Made by a program: the position numbers and the translations under genes. Source: Spartobacteria bacterium UBA695 (GTDB taxonomy: Bacteria > Verrucomicrobiota > Verrucomicrobiia > Chthoniobacterales > Chthoniobacteraceae). Taken from it: a DNA stretch of 64,000 bases. Each line of letters opens with the position of its first letter. Position 1 is the first letter of the stretch. The notes below the pieces were generated by a model, which did not search any database, was not told the origin of the DNA, and worked only from the letters and a program-made list of their open reading frames with translations. Location: NCBI GenBank assembly GCA_002298145.1, contig DBMP01000025.1:186001-250000 (forward strand). The letters run 5' to 3'. Below are positions 28,413 to 36,234 of the stretch, piece after piece.

Positions 28413-29129
28413 TTACCAGCAGGAATTGCAGGAGTCATAGGACTGACTGCAAGACGGCTGGACGATCACACGCTCCGCAACAGGCGCGGGGCAGCTCGGC
28501 ACCACCAACCGCTCGGCCACCGGGGCCGGGTAGTTCCGGATGATGACGGTCTTCTCCGCAACGGGAGCCGGGCAGCTATTGACGATCACCCTTTCCGCCA
28601 CCGGCGCGCAGCTTTCAACAACGGGAGCCGGTTTCAGGCGAATGACCTTCACCGTCGTCAGGCGCTCGCCCACAGGCTCAAGCCCAACGCTCTGGATGGA
28701 GGTAATCTTCTTTGCCACCGGCTGACCGCACTTGTTCACGCGATAGTGGGTCTTGGTGGATTCGGTCACCACACGCCGGGCCAGAGGCTCGGAGACTTCG
28801 TGGGTAGCCACAACATCGGGCTGGCCGAGCTCACGCCCGGTAATCGCCCGGAACGGCGCCGTGAAGATATTGCCAATCACGTAAGCCGGATTATTCTTAT
28901 CAGGAGCCACCCAGCGGCAGCTCGGGCATTCGGGCGTATAGACCGTCCGATGCTCGATCGGCGCGCAGGCGGGAGCAGGGGCCGCGCACGTCGTAACCTG
29001 CTCGGCGACAGGTTGAAGCACCGCCCGTTCCCGGACCGTGACAACCTTTTGTGAAGAACACCCGCAATCAAACGCAAAGGCGCCCGATGCGGTGGTTAAT
29101 AGAACTGCTAACCAAGGTATGTATTTCAT
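28413..29129 (-). CDS. secreted Cys-rich protein with PVAE repeats, function unknown
   Basis: A 238-residue protein with a signal peptide (MKYIPWLAVLLTTASGAFA) and the mature start FDCGCSS. It contains at least seven short repeats of the type (A/Q/E)PV(A/G)(E/K)(R/K/Q), most regular in the last 70 residues, where they recur about every 15-18 residues as APVAERVIV, APVAEKTVI, APVAERLVV and APVAERVIV. Cysteines are spread throughout and the end is SYDSCNSCW. No enzymatic motif is seen. It is probably a periplasmic or envelope structural protein, possibly disulfide-linked. I do not recognise the family. It has its own terminator. Confidence 0.7.
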   Translation of the reverse strand: MKYIPWLAVLLTTASGAFAFDCGCSSQKVVTVRERAVLQPVAEQVTTCAAPAPACAPIEHRTVYTPECPSCRWVAPDKNNPAYVIGNIFTAPFRAITGRELGQPDVVATHEVSEPLARRVVTESTKTHYRVNKCGQPVAKKITSIQSVGLEPVGERLTTVKVIRLKPAPVVESCAPVAERVIVNSCPAPVAEKTVIIRNYPAPVAERLVVPSCPAPVAERVIVQPSCSQSYDSCNSCW

Positions 29130-29357
29130 AGGCTTCTAAGGCAGTTTTCGGACCACCGGAGTCATTTGGCCTTGCGATTCGTTGTTGACCTTGAACGGCC
29201 CCACCTCTTTCGAGCGCGGGTAAAACGTGCCACGGGGAAAAAACGCCTCGGCAGAAAGCCCCCCATTCCCCCCCTTCAAGCCTCGACAAACCCGCGGCCC
29301 CGTTGCACGATCCGCCCAAGGCTCCCCCACCCCACCCCACCCCGGAGCCCGCATTCC

Positions 29358-29936
29358 ATGAAACCCACCGCAGCCACCCGTTGTTCCTGGGCCGACCAAA
29401 GCGGCCCGCTCGAAGCCGCCTACCACGACGAGGAATGGGGCATACCGCTGCGCGATTCCCGCGCACTCTGGGAAATGCTCATGCTGGAGGGCTTCCAGGC
29501 GGGCCTCTCGTGGAGCATCATCCTGCGCAAACGGGAGAATTTTCGCAAAGCCTTCGCCGGATTTGACCCCGCAAAGGTGGCCCGCTTCACCCAGGCCGAC
29601 GTAGAGCGGCTATTGCACGACGCGGGGATCATCCGAGCCCGGGCCAAAATCGAAGCCACCATCCAGGGAGCCCGGATTTACCTTGAAATGGAGCGTGGGG
29701 GCGAGAGTTTCGCCGATTTCTGCTGGTCCTTCACCGGCGGCAAGCCGCTCCAGGGCGACGGCGAGACCTTTCCCACAAGCACGCCACTTTCGGAGAAAAT
29801 CTCCAAGGAACTCAAGCGCCGGGGGTTCAAATTCGTGGGGCCCACCATCGTCTACGCCTGGATGCAGGCAGTGGGGATCATCAACGACCACTCAAAGGAA
29901 TGCGCCTGGCGCAAACGCGCGGCACGCCTGGGGTGA
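29358..29936 (+). CDS. tag: DNA-3-methyladenine glycosylase I
   Basis: A 192-residue Tag-type base-excision repair glycosylase that removes 3-methyladenine from DNA. The start at 29358 gives the typical N-terminus MKPTAATRCSWADQSG. Family features are YHDEEWGIP, MLEGFQAGLSW, the zinc-binding Cys9 and His near residue 23, and the matching C-terminal His/Cys pair in NDHSKECAWR. The length is normal. An upstream extension of the frame is Pro/Arg-rich and not family-like. It is monocistronic between a divergent secreted-protein gene and a repeat-filled intergenic region. Confidence 0.93.
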   Translation: MKPTAATRCSWADQSGPLEAAYHDEEWGIPLRDSRALWEMLMLEGFQAGLSWSIILRKRENFRKAFAGFDPAKVARFTQADVERLLHDAGIIRARAKIEATIQGARIYLEMERGGESFADFCWSFTGGKPLQGDGETFPTSTPLSEKISKELKRRGFKFVGPTIVYAWMQAVGIINDHSKECAWRKRAARLG

Positions 29937-29972
29937 TACCGATTCCCACGCGGCGTGAAAAAAGAGGGACTT

Positions 29973-30218
29973 TATTCTCACGCAAAGGCGCAAAGCCGCA
30001 AAAAAGACGAAGGCAAGAGGTTCCCCTCTTTGCGCCTCTGCGGCTTTGCGTGAACCCTCTGCCTTTTTCCCCTCGTTCCCAAACTCCATTTGGGAACGCC
30101 ATTGCTCCGGCAACTCTATTGCCGCAATCGAGTTGCGGGACCAAGTGCGTGCCGAAATAGAGTTTCGGCACGAGAAGAACGAGGCCATTGGGGACGAAGG
30201 CACGCGGCATCATCATCC
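29973..30218 (+). repeat. composite hairpin repeat, copy 1
   Basis: An approximately 246-bp unit in fixed order. It has (A) a long inverted repeat of CGCAAAG blocks, with arms of about 25 bases and several mismatches. A pyrimidine-rich spacer follows, then (i) a hairpin with arms GTTCCCAAA/TTTGGGAAC and loop CTCCA at 30075-30097. Next is (ii) a hairpin of GCAACTC...GAGTTGC with inner ATTGC/GCAAT at about 30110-30136. Last is (iii) a hairpin with arms CGTGCCGAAA/TTTCGGCACG and loop TAGAG at 30148-30172. The unit closes with GAGGCCATTGGGGACGAAGG. Confidence 0.9.
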
Positions 30219-30220
30219 TC

Positions 30221-30329
30221 GTTACGAATCTCCAGATTCGTAACGCAAGTTGTCCGGGAATCTCCAGATTCCTCTCTTCGAATCAGAGCTTCGCAGACAG
30301 AAGACGTTCCCAATCTGGAGATTGGGAAC
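30221..30329 (+). repeat. cluster of palindromes with a central CC or GG
   Basis: Three short perfect palindromes lie between the two composite copies. They are GTTACGAATCT-CC-AGATTCGTAAC (30221-30244), GGAATCT-CC-AGATTCC (30257-30272) and GTTCCCAATCT-GG-AGATTGGGAAC (30306-30329). The core TCTCCAGA or TCTGGAGA is shared while the outer arm bases differ and remain complementary. That implies either compensatory change or insertion of separate family members. Confidence 0.9.
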
Positions 30330-30352
30330 GAGATCAAAAAAGGAGGAGATTC

Positions 30353-30626
30353 TATTCTCACGCAAAGCCGCAAAGGCGCAAAAAAGACGAAGGCAAGAAG
30401 TTCCCCTCTTTGCGCCTTTGCGGCTTTGCGTGAGCCCTCTGCCTTTTTTCGGCCTTCGTGTACGCATCTTTGGCATTCCCTCTCGTTCCCAAACTCCATT
30501 TGGGAACGCCATTGCTCCGGCAACTCCATTGCCGCAATCGAGTTGCGAAGACAAGTGCGTGCCGAAATAGAGTTTCGGCACGAAGAAGAACGAGGCCATT
30601 GGGAACGAAGGCACGCGGTATCATCC
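30353..30626 (+). repeat. composite hairpin repeat, copy 2
   Basis: A second copy in the same orientation and order as that at 29973. Here the CGCAAAG inverted repeat has perfect 25-base arms (30358-30382 and 30409-30433). About 30 extra bases stand between it and the GTTCCCAAA hairpin (30485-30507). The GCAACTC and CGTGCCGAAA (30558-30582) hairpins follow. The copies differ at scattered positions, so the duplication is not very recent. Confidence 0.9.
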
Positions 30627-30655
30627 ACAATCGCCCCCAGCAATATTGCCCCAAG

Positions 30656-30700
30656 AAAAACGCAGCACGGGCCGGATCGCTTTTGGCAACCCGGCCCGTG
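30656..30700 (-). terminator. intrinsic terminator of the PEP carboxykinase gene
   Basis: A 10-bp perfect stem CACGGGCCGG / CCGGCCCGTG is followed within five bases by TTTTT on the minus strand. It lies 40 bases after the pckG stop codon. Confidence 0.8.
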
Positions 30701-30739
30701 GAAACGTTACTCTAGGATCTTTCGCGTGTCAGCCCTCGA

Positions 30740-32518
30740 CTACGAGAGGCGGGCGGAGAGCAGTTCGCGTTCGAAAACGAGTTCCTTCGGCAGCGTCTTG
30801 TAGAGCTTGAGGAAGAGTTCCGTTTGAAGCGCGACTTCGTTCTTCCACTCGTCTTTGCAGACCTTGAGGCACTCGGCGAGCTTCTCGGGACCAAAGTCCT
30901 TGAGCCCTTCGATGTCGATGTCCTCGGCCAGCGGCAGACGGCCCACGGCGCTCTGGACGGCCTTGGCGGTGCCGTTGCAGCGGCCAATGATCCACAGGAG
31001 AACGCGCATGTTGTCGCCAAAGCCCGGCCACATGAAGTGACCTTCGCTGTCCTTGCGGAACCAGTTGACGTTGAAGATCATCGGCGGGTTCTTGAGCACC
31101 TTGCCCATGTCGAGCCAGTGGCCAAAGTATTCGCCCATGTCGTAGCCCGCGAACGGGAGCATGGCCATCGGGTCGCGGCGGACCTGGCCCATGCCACCCA
31201 CGGCGGCGGCGGTCATTTCGGAGCCCATGGAGGCGCCGATGTAAACACCGTGGCTCCAGCTGAAGGCTTCCATAACGAGCGGCATCGTGGTGGCGCGGCG
31301 GCCGCCGAAGATGATGGCGTCGATCGGCACGCCGCTAACGGCTTCAACCTCGTCGGAGAGGGCCGGGTTGTTGCGCATCGGAGCGGTGAAGCGGCTGTTC
31401 GGGTGAGCGGCCTTTTCCTTGCTCTCGGGCGTCCACGGGTTGCCCTTCCAGTCGGTGAGCTTCTTGGGCACTTCGCCGTCCATGCCTTCCCACCACACGT
31501 CGAGGTCCTCGGTGAGGGCGACGTTGGTGAAGATGGTGTCGCGCGAGGCGCTGTGCATCGCGTTCGGGTTGCTCTTGAAGTTGGTTCCCGGAGCCACGCC
31601 GAAGTAGCCGTTTTCCGGGTTGATGGCCCACAGGCGGCCGTCGGGGCCGGGGCGCATCCAGGCGATGTCGTCGCCCAGGGTGGTGATCTTCCAGCCGGCT
31701 TTCTGGTATTTCTCCGGCGGGATCATCATCGCGAAATTGGTCTTGCCACAGGCGCTCGGGAAAGCGGCGGCGACGTAGTTCTTCTTGCCCTCGGGGCTTT
31801 CGATGCAAAGGAGGAGCATGTGCTCGGCCATCCAGCCTTCGTTGCGGCCGAGGAAGGAGCCGATGCGCAGCGCGAGGCACTTCTTGCCGAGGAGCACGTT
31901 GCCGCCGTAGTTGGAGCCAACGGAGATGATGGCGTTCTCGTGCGGGAAGTGGGCGATGTAGCGGCGCTCGGGGTTGATGTCGAGCATCGAGTGGGTGCCG
32001 CGGTTGAAGTCGTTGCTGTCGCCGAGGTGTCCGTAGGCAACGGCACCGACGCGGGCCATGATGCGCATGTTGAGGACAACCATGATGGAATCGGTGACTT
32101 CAACGCCGACCTTCGTCAGCGGGGAGCCAGCGGGGCCCATGAGGTAAGGGATCACGTACATGGTACGGCCCTTGTGGGCGCCCTTGAGGAGGCCGTTGAG
32201 GATGGCGTGCATATCCTCAGGGCTCTTCCAGTTATTGAGAGGGCCAACTTCTTCCTTGCGAGGCGTACAGATGAAGGTGAGCTGCTCAACGCGCGCGACG
32301 TCGTTCGGGTTAGAGCGTCCGTAGTAGCAGCCGGGGCGCTTTTCCTGGTTGAGCTTGATGAGGAGGCCTTCCTTTACGGCCAAATCATAGAGGTAATCCT
32401 TTTCTGCCTCGGAGCCGTCGACCCAGAAAATCTGGTCGGGCGTGGTGAGTTCCGCCGTCTCTTTGACGAAGTCGAGAACGGCCTGGTTGGTAGGCTTAGT
32501 GGTGCCGAATGTAGACAT
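30740..32518 (-). CDS. pckG: phosphoenolpyruvate carboxykinase (GTP)
   Basis: A 592-residue GTP-dependent PEP carboxykinase, interconverting oxaloacetate and phosphoenolpyruvate at the branch to gluconeogenesis. Typical features are the kinase-1 loop AAFPSACGKTNFAMM with its reactive Cys, the metal/GTP segment TLGDDIAWM, FGGRRATTMPLV, and NWFRKDSEGHFMWPGFGDN. The ATG at 32518 is preceded by a purine-rich AAAGAAAAAAAAGAAAC. A longer frame upstream would add a Pro/Lys-rich, non-conserved extension. The gene is monocistronic between two terminators. Confidence 0.96.
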   Translation of the reverse strand: MSTFGTTKPTNQAVLDFVKETAELTTPDQIFWVDGSEAEKDYLYDLAVKEGLLIKLNQEKRPGCYYGRSNPNDVARVEQLTFICTPRKEEVGPLNNWKSPEDMHAILNGLLKGAHKGRTMYVIPYLMGPAGSPLTKVGVEVTDSIMVVLNMRIMARVGAVAYGHLGDSNDFNRGTHSMLDINPERRYIAHFPHENAIISVGSNYGGNVLLGKKCLALRIGSFLGRNEGWMAEHMLLLCIESPEGKKNYVAAAFPSACGKTNFAMMIPPEKYQKAGWKITTLGDDIAWMRPGPDGRLWAINPENGYFGVAPGTNFKSNPNAMHSASRDTIFTNVALTEDLDVWWEGMDGEVPKKLTDWKGNPWTPESKEKAAHPNSRFTAPMRNNPALSDEVEAVSGVPIDAIIFGGRRATTMPLVMEAFSWSHGVYIGASMGSEMTAAAVGGMGQVRRDPMAMLPFAGYDMGEYFGHWLDMGKVLKNPPMIFNVNWFRKDSEGHFMWPGFGDNMRVLLWIIGRCNGTAKAVQSAVGRLPLAEDIDIEGLKDFGPEKLAECLKVCKDEWKNEVALQTELFLKLYKTLPKELVFERELLSARLS

Positions 32519-32731
32519 GTTTCTTTTTTTTCTTTGGGCAGGTGGTGGCTTGAGAAGACAAAAAGGGGGGAGGCTGTGTGCCTTTTGCCAACTTTTCACC
32601 ACGTGTTGGTCTATGTTGTTAATTTTTTCAGGGTTTGACCAGAGGGTTTTTAGGAACTTTTTTTGGCCTACCCGCAGAAGTTCCCCTAGGGAAACCGGCC
32701 CGCCGAAAGGTTCATAAACGGGCAGCGGGGC

Positions 32732-32753
32732 AAAAAACGGGCCCTATTGGCCC
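32732..32753 (-). terminator. intrinsic terminator after the 5-formyl-THF cyclo-ligase gene
   Basis: On the minus strand GGGCC-AATAG-GGCCC is followed by G and TTTTTT. It begins 4 bases after the cyclo-ligase stop codon and precedes the pckG promoter region. Confidence 0.65.
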
Positions 32754-32757
32754 CTGC

Positions 32758-33312
32758 CTACGCGGCGAAGACCCGGGCCATCGGGCGGTCGTGTTCTTCG
32801 ACCGGCAGATGGGCCACAAGTTGCTCTGAAAAACAGACCCCAAAGGCCGTGGCGCGCAGTCCCGGCGAAGCCAGGTAGCGGTCGTAGAACCCCTTGCCGC
32901 GCCCCATGCGGTGGCCGTCAGCGGTGAAGGCAACGCCGGGAACGATGAGCAGGTCGATCTTCTCCGGCTTGACGATGTGTTCGTCTTTGTGGGGCGGCTC
33001 CATGAGGTTCCACAGAGCGGATTGCAGGAGGGCCTCGCGCCCGGCAACGCGCAGGAAAACGAGGTCGTCGCCGCAAACGCGCGGGTAGCAGACGGTCTTT
33101 TTGCCAAGCACGGCCCAGAGGAGATCCACGTTCGGCTCGGTATCGAGCGGTGCAAAAAGGCCGACGGTCCGGGCCTCGTGCCACGCGGGGGTGCGCGAGA
33201 GGTCCAGGCAAATGGCGGCGGATTTTTTGGCGACGGCTTCCGGGCTCAGCGCCGCGAGCCGCACCCGGATGGCCTTGCGAAGTTCGGCTTTGGTCACGGT
33301 GCCCCCCATCAT
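32758..33312 (-). CDS. 5-formyltetrahydrofolate cyclo-ligase
   Basis: A 184-residue cytoplasmic enzyme converting 5-formyl-THF to 5,10-methenyl-THF with ATP. The N-terminal KAELRKAIRVRLAAL, the middle VGLFAPLDTEPNVDLL and the diagnostic MGRGKGFYDRYL near residues 138-149 match the family. Its start is 25 bases after the stop of the EamA transporter gene, so the two are likely cotranscribed. The second Met is also usable as start. The link to the transporter is probably only positional. Confidence 0.92.
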   Translation of the reverse strand: MMGGTVTKAELRKAIRVRLAALSPEAVAKKSAAICLDLSRTPAWHEARTVGLFAPLDTEPNVDLLWAVLGKKTVCYPRVCGDDLVFLRVAGREALLQSALWNLMEPPHKDEHIVKPEKIDLLIVPGVAFTADGHRMGRGKGFYDRYLASPGLRATAFGVCFSEQLVAHLPVEEHDRPMARVFAA

Positions 33313-33337
33313 TGCGCCGCGCGCGGGAATAACCAGT

Positions 33338-34189
33338 CTATTTCCACACAGAAAGGACAGCGATGCCGCCCAGCCCCAAGGCGATGCCAGCCCACCCGCG
33401 CGGGGCGATCCGCTCGCGAAAGAGCACCAGCGAAAAGCCGAGCCCGAGGAGAATGGGGCCGGAAAGGGAGATCGGGAAGACGACGTGCGGGCTGAGCCGC
33501 TCCAGAGCCTTGAGCGTAAACCAGACGCCCAGGTAGCTGGCCACCGCCGCCAAGCTCCCCCACGGGAGCGCCGCCCGCTGAAAGGCCGATTTCCCGGAAA
33601 TGGCGATCAGGATCACCGCGCCGATGGCGTAGGAGAGGAAAAGATAGAGCACGTCGTCCACGTGATGGACCTTGGTGAGCGTCTGGCCGATGCGGGGCCC
33701 GCCGCTGAGGAAAAAGGCGAGGAGAATGAGTGCCACCCAGCGGAGGTTGATCGCCGCCTTGCCCGAGGCCCCGCCGAGCTGCGGCGTGCAGGACATCAGA
33801 AAAATCCCCGCCAGAATGCAGGCGATCCCGACGGCTTTAGGGAGGCCCAACGGCGCATCCAGTGCAACCAGCGCAAAAATCACCGGCACAAGAAACGCCG
33901 AGCGGTAAATGGCGTTGGAATAGCCAAAATGCCCGATGCGCACAGCCTGGTTAAACGCCAGGACCGCGAACGCCCCGCCGACCCCGCCCAGCGCGCAGAT
34001 GGCCAGAGCCCGGGGTGTAATCTCCGCCCCGCCGTGCCGCCAGAAAACCACCGCGCCCAGCAGCGTGCTGACGAAAAACAGGGCATTGGAAAGCGCCAGC
34101 GCGCTCACTCCCCGGCGCGCGGCCAGCTTGGCGACCAGAGCCGTGGTCGTTATCGCCACAACGACAAAGAACAGATACAGAAAGCCCAT
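33338..34189 (-). CDS. EamA/DMT-family transporter
   Basis: A 283-residue integral membrane protein with about ten hydrophobic segments in two homologous halves, as in the drug/metabolite transporter superfamily. The start MGFLYLFFVVVAITTTALV at 34189 puts the first membrane helix at the N-terminus; the upstream frame is Arg-rich and not family-like. The second half carries LGVWFTLKALERLSPHVVFPI, a usual EamA pattern. The transported compound cannot be inferred. It leads the cyclo-ligase gene and lies 25 bases after the esterase-like gene, so all three may be one transcript. Confidence 0.88.
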   Translation of the reverse strand: MGFLYLFFVVVAITTTALVAKLAARRGVSALALSNALFFVSTLLGAVVFWRHGGAEITPRALAICALGGVGGAFAVLAFNQAVRIGHFGYSNAIYRSAFLVPVIFALVALDAPLGLPKAVGIACILAGIFLMSCTPQLGGASGKAAINLRWVALILLAFFLSGGPRIGQTLTKVHHVDDVLYLFLSYAIGAVILIAISGKSAFQRAALPWGSLAAVASYLGVWFTLKALERLSPHVVFPISLSGPILLGLGFSLVLFRERIAPRGWAGIALGLGGIAVLSVWK

Positions 34190-34214
34190 GGTCGAAGCGC
34201 CCGGAGCGGGAAAC

Positions 34215-35060
34215 CTACGGCTGACTGAGGAAATCGAGCGCCGCTTGCAGCGCCTCGCCACCGCAGACCTGGTGGCCCATGCCAGGGATGTCCAGGAGCT
34301 TCGCCTTATAGTGCCCGGGCAGGAAGCCGCCGTTATAAATATCCTGGATGTAGCGGTAGCGCCAGTCGTTGGGCCCGGTAATCATGACGAACTTTACCTT
34401 TAAGCGGGCGGCATCCGCCTCCGCCCGGGAGATGGGCGCCACGCCGTAATCCTCGGGGTGAGCCGCCTTATCGGCACTCGTCACGGCCACCTGGGGCACC
34501 GCTTTGTAGAAATTGGTGCCGCAGCTCTGGAGCGTTCCCTTAAAGAGGTCCGGCGCGTAAAAGGCGATGTCGCAAGCCACCCGGGCCCCGCCGGAATGTC
34601 CCGCCGAGTAAACGCGGTTCCGGTCGATGTTGTAGTACTTCATCATCGCCAGGGCCGAGAACGCTGCCAGGCCGTTGCGGCGTTCGTTAGGCTGGCTGTT
34701 ACCGACGTCCTGCGGCGAGATGAAGAGGAGCTTCTTGGCATCCAGCACCGCATCCCAGCCGCCGGGGAGCGCGGTCTGCGCGGGGCTGGGGGCGATGTAG
34801 ACGATCAGCCCATAGGGCTCCCGGCCCGTGTAGGAGGGGGGCACGTGGATAAAGAACTGCTCTTTCTTGAAATCGAAGTTCGGGCTGGCATGGCTGATCT
34901 GCCGCGAGGGATGGGGCAGCGCCTTGGGGAACTGCGCGAGAGCGCCTCCGCTTTTCACCGGAGCCTGAGCGGCATCCTCAGAGGTGGGCACCGCGAACGC
35001 GCCCGCCGCCCCAAAGAAAGTTGCGGCTAGAATCATACTCGCCAGCCCGTTGATCTTCAT
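34215..35060 (-). CDS. secreted alpha/beta-hydrolase (esterase/PHB-depolymerase-like)
   Basis: A 281-residue protein with a signal peptide (MKINGLASMILAATFFGAAG) and an alpha/beta-hydrolase fold. The nucleophile elbow is AGHSGGARVACDIAF, an Asp is available in ITGPNDWRY, and the likely catalytic His is in DIPGMGHQVCGG. The overall pattern resembles small esterases of the PHB-depolymerase/feruloyl-esterase group, but the substrate is unknown. The ATG at 35060 is preferred over one four codons upstream because the signal peptide starts there. It is separated from the lipoprotein gene by a terminator-like hairpin. Confidence 0.8.
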   Translation of the reverse strand: MKINGLASMILAATFFGAAGAFAVPTSEDAAQAPVKSGGALAQFPKALPHPSRQISHASPNFDFKKEQFFIHVPPSYTGREPYGLIVYIAPSPAQTALPGGWDAVLDAKKLLFISPQDVGNSQPNERRNGLAAFSALAMMKYYNIDRNRVYSAGHSGGARVACDIAFYAPDLFKGTLQSCGTNFYKAVPQVAVTSADKAAHPEDYGVAPISRAEADAARLKVKFVMITGPNDWRYRYIQDIYNGGFLPGHYKAKLLDIPGMGHQVCGGEALQAALDFLSQP

Positions 35061-35080
35061 GGAGTAAAGCAATAGGCAAA

Positions 35081-35116
35081 CGGGGCGCGGATTGCAAAAG
35101 CAACCTGCGCCCCGTC
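35081..35116 (-). terminator. hairpin terminator after the lipoprotein gene
   Basis: A perfect 9-bp stem ACGGGGCGC / GCGCCCCGT with a nested TTGC-AAAA-GCAA in the loop. Only TTTG follows on the minus strand, so it is a moderate terminator. It is placed between the lipoprotein gene and the esterase-like gene. Confidence 0.6.
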
Positions 35117-35164
35117 TGTTGAAATTTGGTTGGATATAACCGAACCGGACGAACCGTCGCCGCT

Positions 35165-35497
35165 CTAGAAGGGCTCCTTGGTCACGAGCTCACCCGCCTT
35201 GGGCGTGCCCTTGGCAATATTGCCGATGATGAAGGGCTGCTTCTTCTCGGCGCTGACTTTCAGCGTAGCCGTCGCGGCGCCATCCTTGTCGCGGGAGGTG
35301 AGCGTCTCGCCGGTTTCGAGCTTGGCGGCCGTCTGAACGAGCGCGAAGCCCGCGTCGGCACGGACAAGTGCGACCTTCCCGACAACCACGGGCGGAGCTT
35401 TGATGGGGGCTTCAATAGCGCGGTTACGGTGAGTGGCGCAGGCGGCAAGGCTAAAGCAAGCCGCCGCGACCATGACGCGGGAGGGGGACAAGTTCAT
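35165..35497 (-). CDS. small lipoprotein of unknown function
   Basis: A 110-residue protein. The signal peptide ends in the lipobox SLAACATH, with Cys as the lipidation site (residue 20). The mature part is a small beta-rich domain (VVGKVALVRADAGFALVQTA, later GETLTSRD and KQPFIIGNIAKGTPKAGELV). This resembles small verrucomicrobial outer-membrane lipoproteins whose domain looks like an OB- or barrel-type fold. The ATG at 35497 places the signal correctly. No enzymatic motif is visible. Confidence 0.7.
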   Translation of the reverse strand: MNLSPSRVMVAAACFSLAACATHRNRAIEAPIKAPPVVVGKVALVRADAGFALVQTAAKLETGETLTSRDKDGAATATLKVSAEKKQPFIIGNIAKGTPKAGELVTKEPF

Positions 35498-35616
35498 TGG
35501 GCGCAGAGCCAAGCATAAAATGCCGCATCCGGCAACAACGGAGCAGTTCAAATTGAATAATTTCCAATGCTCTTCTCTTGCACCGAGTGCCCCGAAGCGC
35601 GTAAAATTGCGCTCCT

Positions 35617-35727
35617 ATGGGTCAACAATTGAAAACCGTTCTCAAACGCCGCCGCCGCAAAGCCTACAACGAACGCAAAAAAATCGCCAAGCTCGAAGCC
35701 GCAGCCGCCCCGAAGGCGAAGAAGTAA
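35617..35727 (+). CDS. 36-residue very basic small protein
   Basis: An open frame from ATG to TAA encodes MGQQLKTVLKRRRRKAYNER followed by KKIAKLEAAAAPKAKK. Over 40% of residues are Lys or Arg, with an Ala-rich tail. I recall similar short 'GQQLK..iKRkRR..Y..RKK' proteins in this phylum, and composition suggests nucleic-acid or ribosome binding; both points are inference. The next gene starts 63 bases downstream. The codon choice matches the GC-rich surroundings. Confidence 0.7.
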   Translation: MGQQLKTVLKRRRRKAYNERKKIAKLEAAAAPKAKK

Positions 35728-35790
35728 GTCCTTTCTTCCATCAGAGCACCTTTTAGAAAAAGGGCTCCTCTAGAAAAAACAATCTGGCGC

Positions 35791-36228
35791 ATGGCTCGTT
35801 TCCTCATCGTAGACGGCCACAGCGCCATTTTTTCGTGGCCCGAGCTGACGGAGCTCCACCGCCGCCGCATGGTCCTGGCGCGTGACGCGCTCATCCAAAA
35901 GCTCACACAGTACCAGGATACCTCGGGCACCCGGGTCGTGGTCGTCTTCGACGGCCAGGGCGGCGAGCGCTCCAACGAAGCCAGCACGCCTGGCGGCATC
36001 CAGATCTTCTACTCCGGCAGCAGCGTCACCGCCGACAGCGTCATCGAACGGCTCGCCGCAGCCTACGGCCACACCCACGACCTCACCGTGGCCACCAACG
36101 ACGTGGCGGAACAGGACACCGTGACCGGGTTCGGCGCGAACTGCATCTCCACGGAAATCCTCCACGGGATGATCGAATCGGCCGCAGCCGACCTCCAGCG
36201 CGACCTGAAAAAGCACCGGCGGAAGTAG
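35791..36228 (+). CDS. YacP-like NYN-domain protein (putative RNase)
   Basis: A 145-residue protein of the NYN/YacP type, a PIN-like nuclease fold implicated in RNA processing. It shows the acidic residues expected for metal binding: Asp8 in FLIVDGHS, Asp in VVVVFDGQGGER, Asp in VTADSVIERLA and the ATNDVAEQDT segment near the end. The length is typical for single-domain members. It lies on the plus strand just before the minus-strand glycosyltransferase genes, with only six bases between stop codons. Confidence 0.85.
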   Translation: MARFLIVDGHSAIFSWPELTELHRRRMVLARDALIQKLTQYQDTSGTRVVVVFDGQGGERSNEASTPGGIQIFYSGSSVTADSVIERLAAAYGHTHDLTVATNDVAEQDTVTGFGANCISTEILHGMIESAAADLQRDLKKHRRK

Positions 36229-36234
36229 AAGCGC

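Larger units (their letters stand above)
29937..30739. other. gene-free repeat region between tag and PEP carboxykinase
   Basis: About 800 bp with no credible gene. It is filled by two copies of a composite hairpin repeat, several unrelated-armed palindromes between them, and the terminator of the carboxykinase gene. Open frames here run through the palindromes on both strands and have no family character. Confidence 0.8.

Noticed and set aside
29973..30626. CRISPR array
   Set aside because: Repeats are palindromes of different sequence with irregular spacing, and no cas genes are present.
30824..32638. 604-codon plus-strand open frame opposite pckG
   Set aside because: Same cause; the pckG frame has all catalytic motifs and the opposite frame has none.
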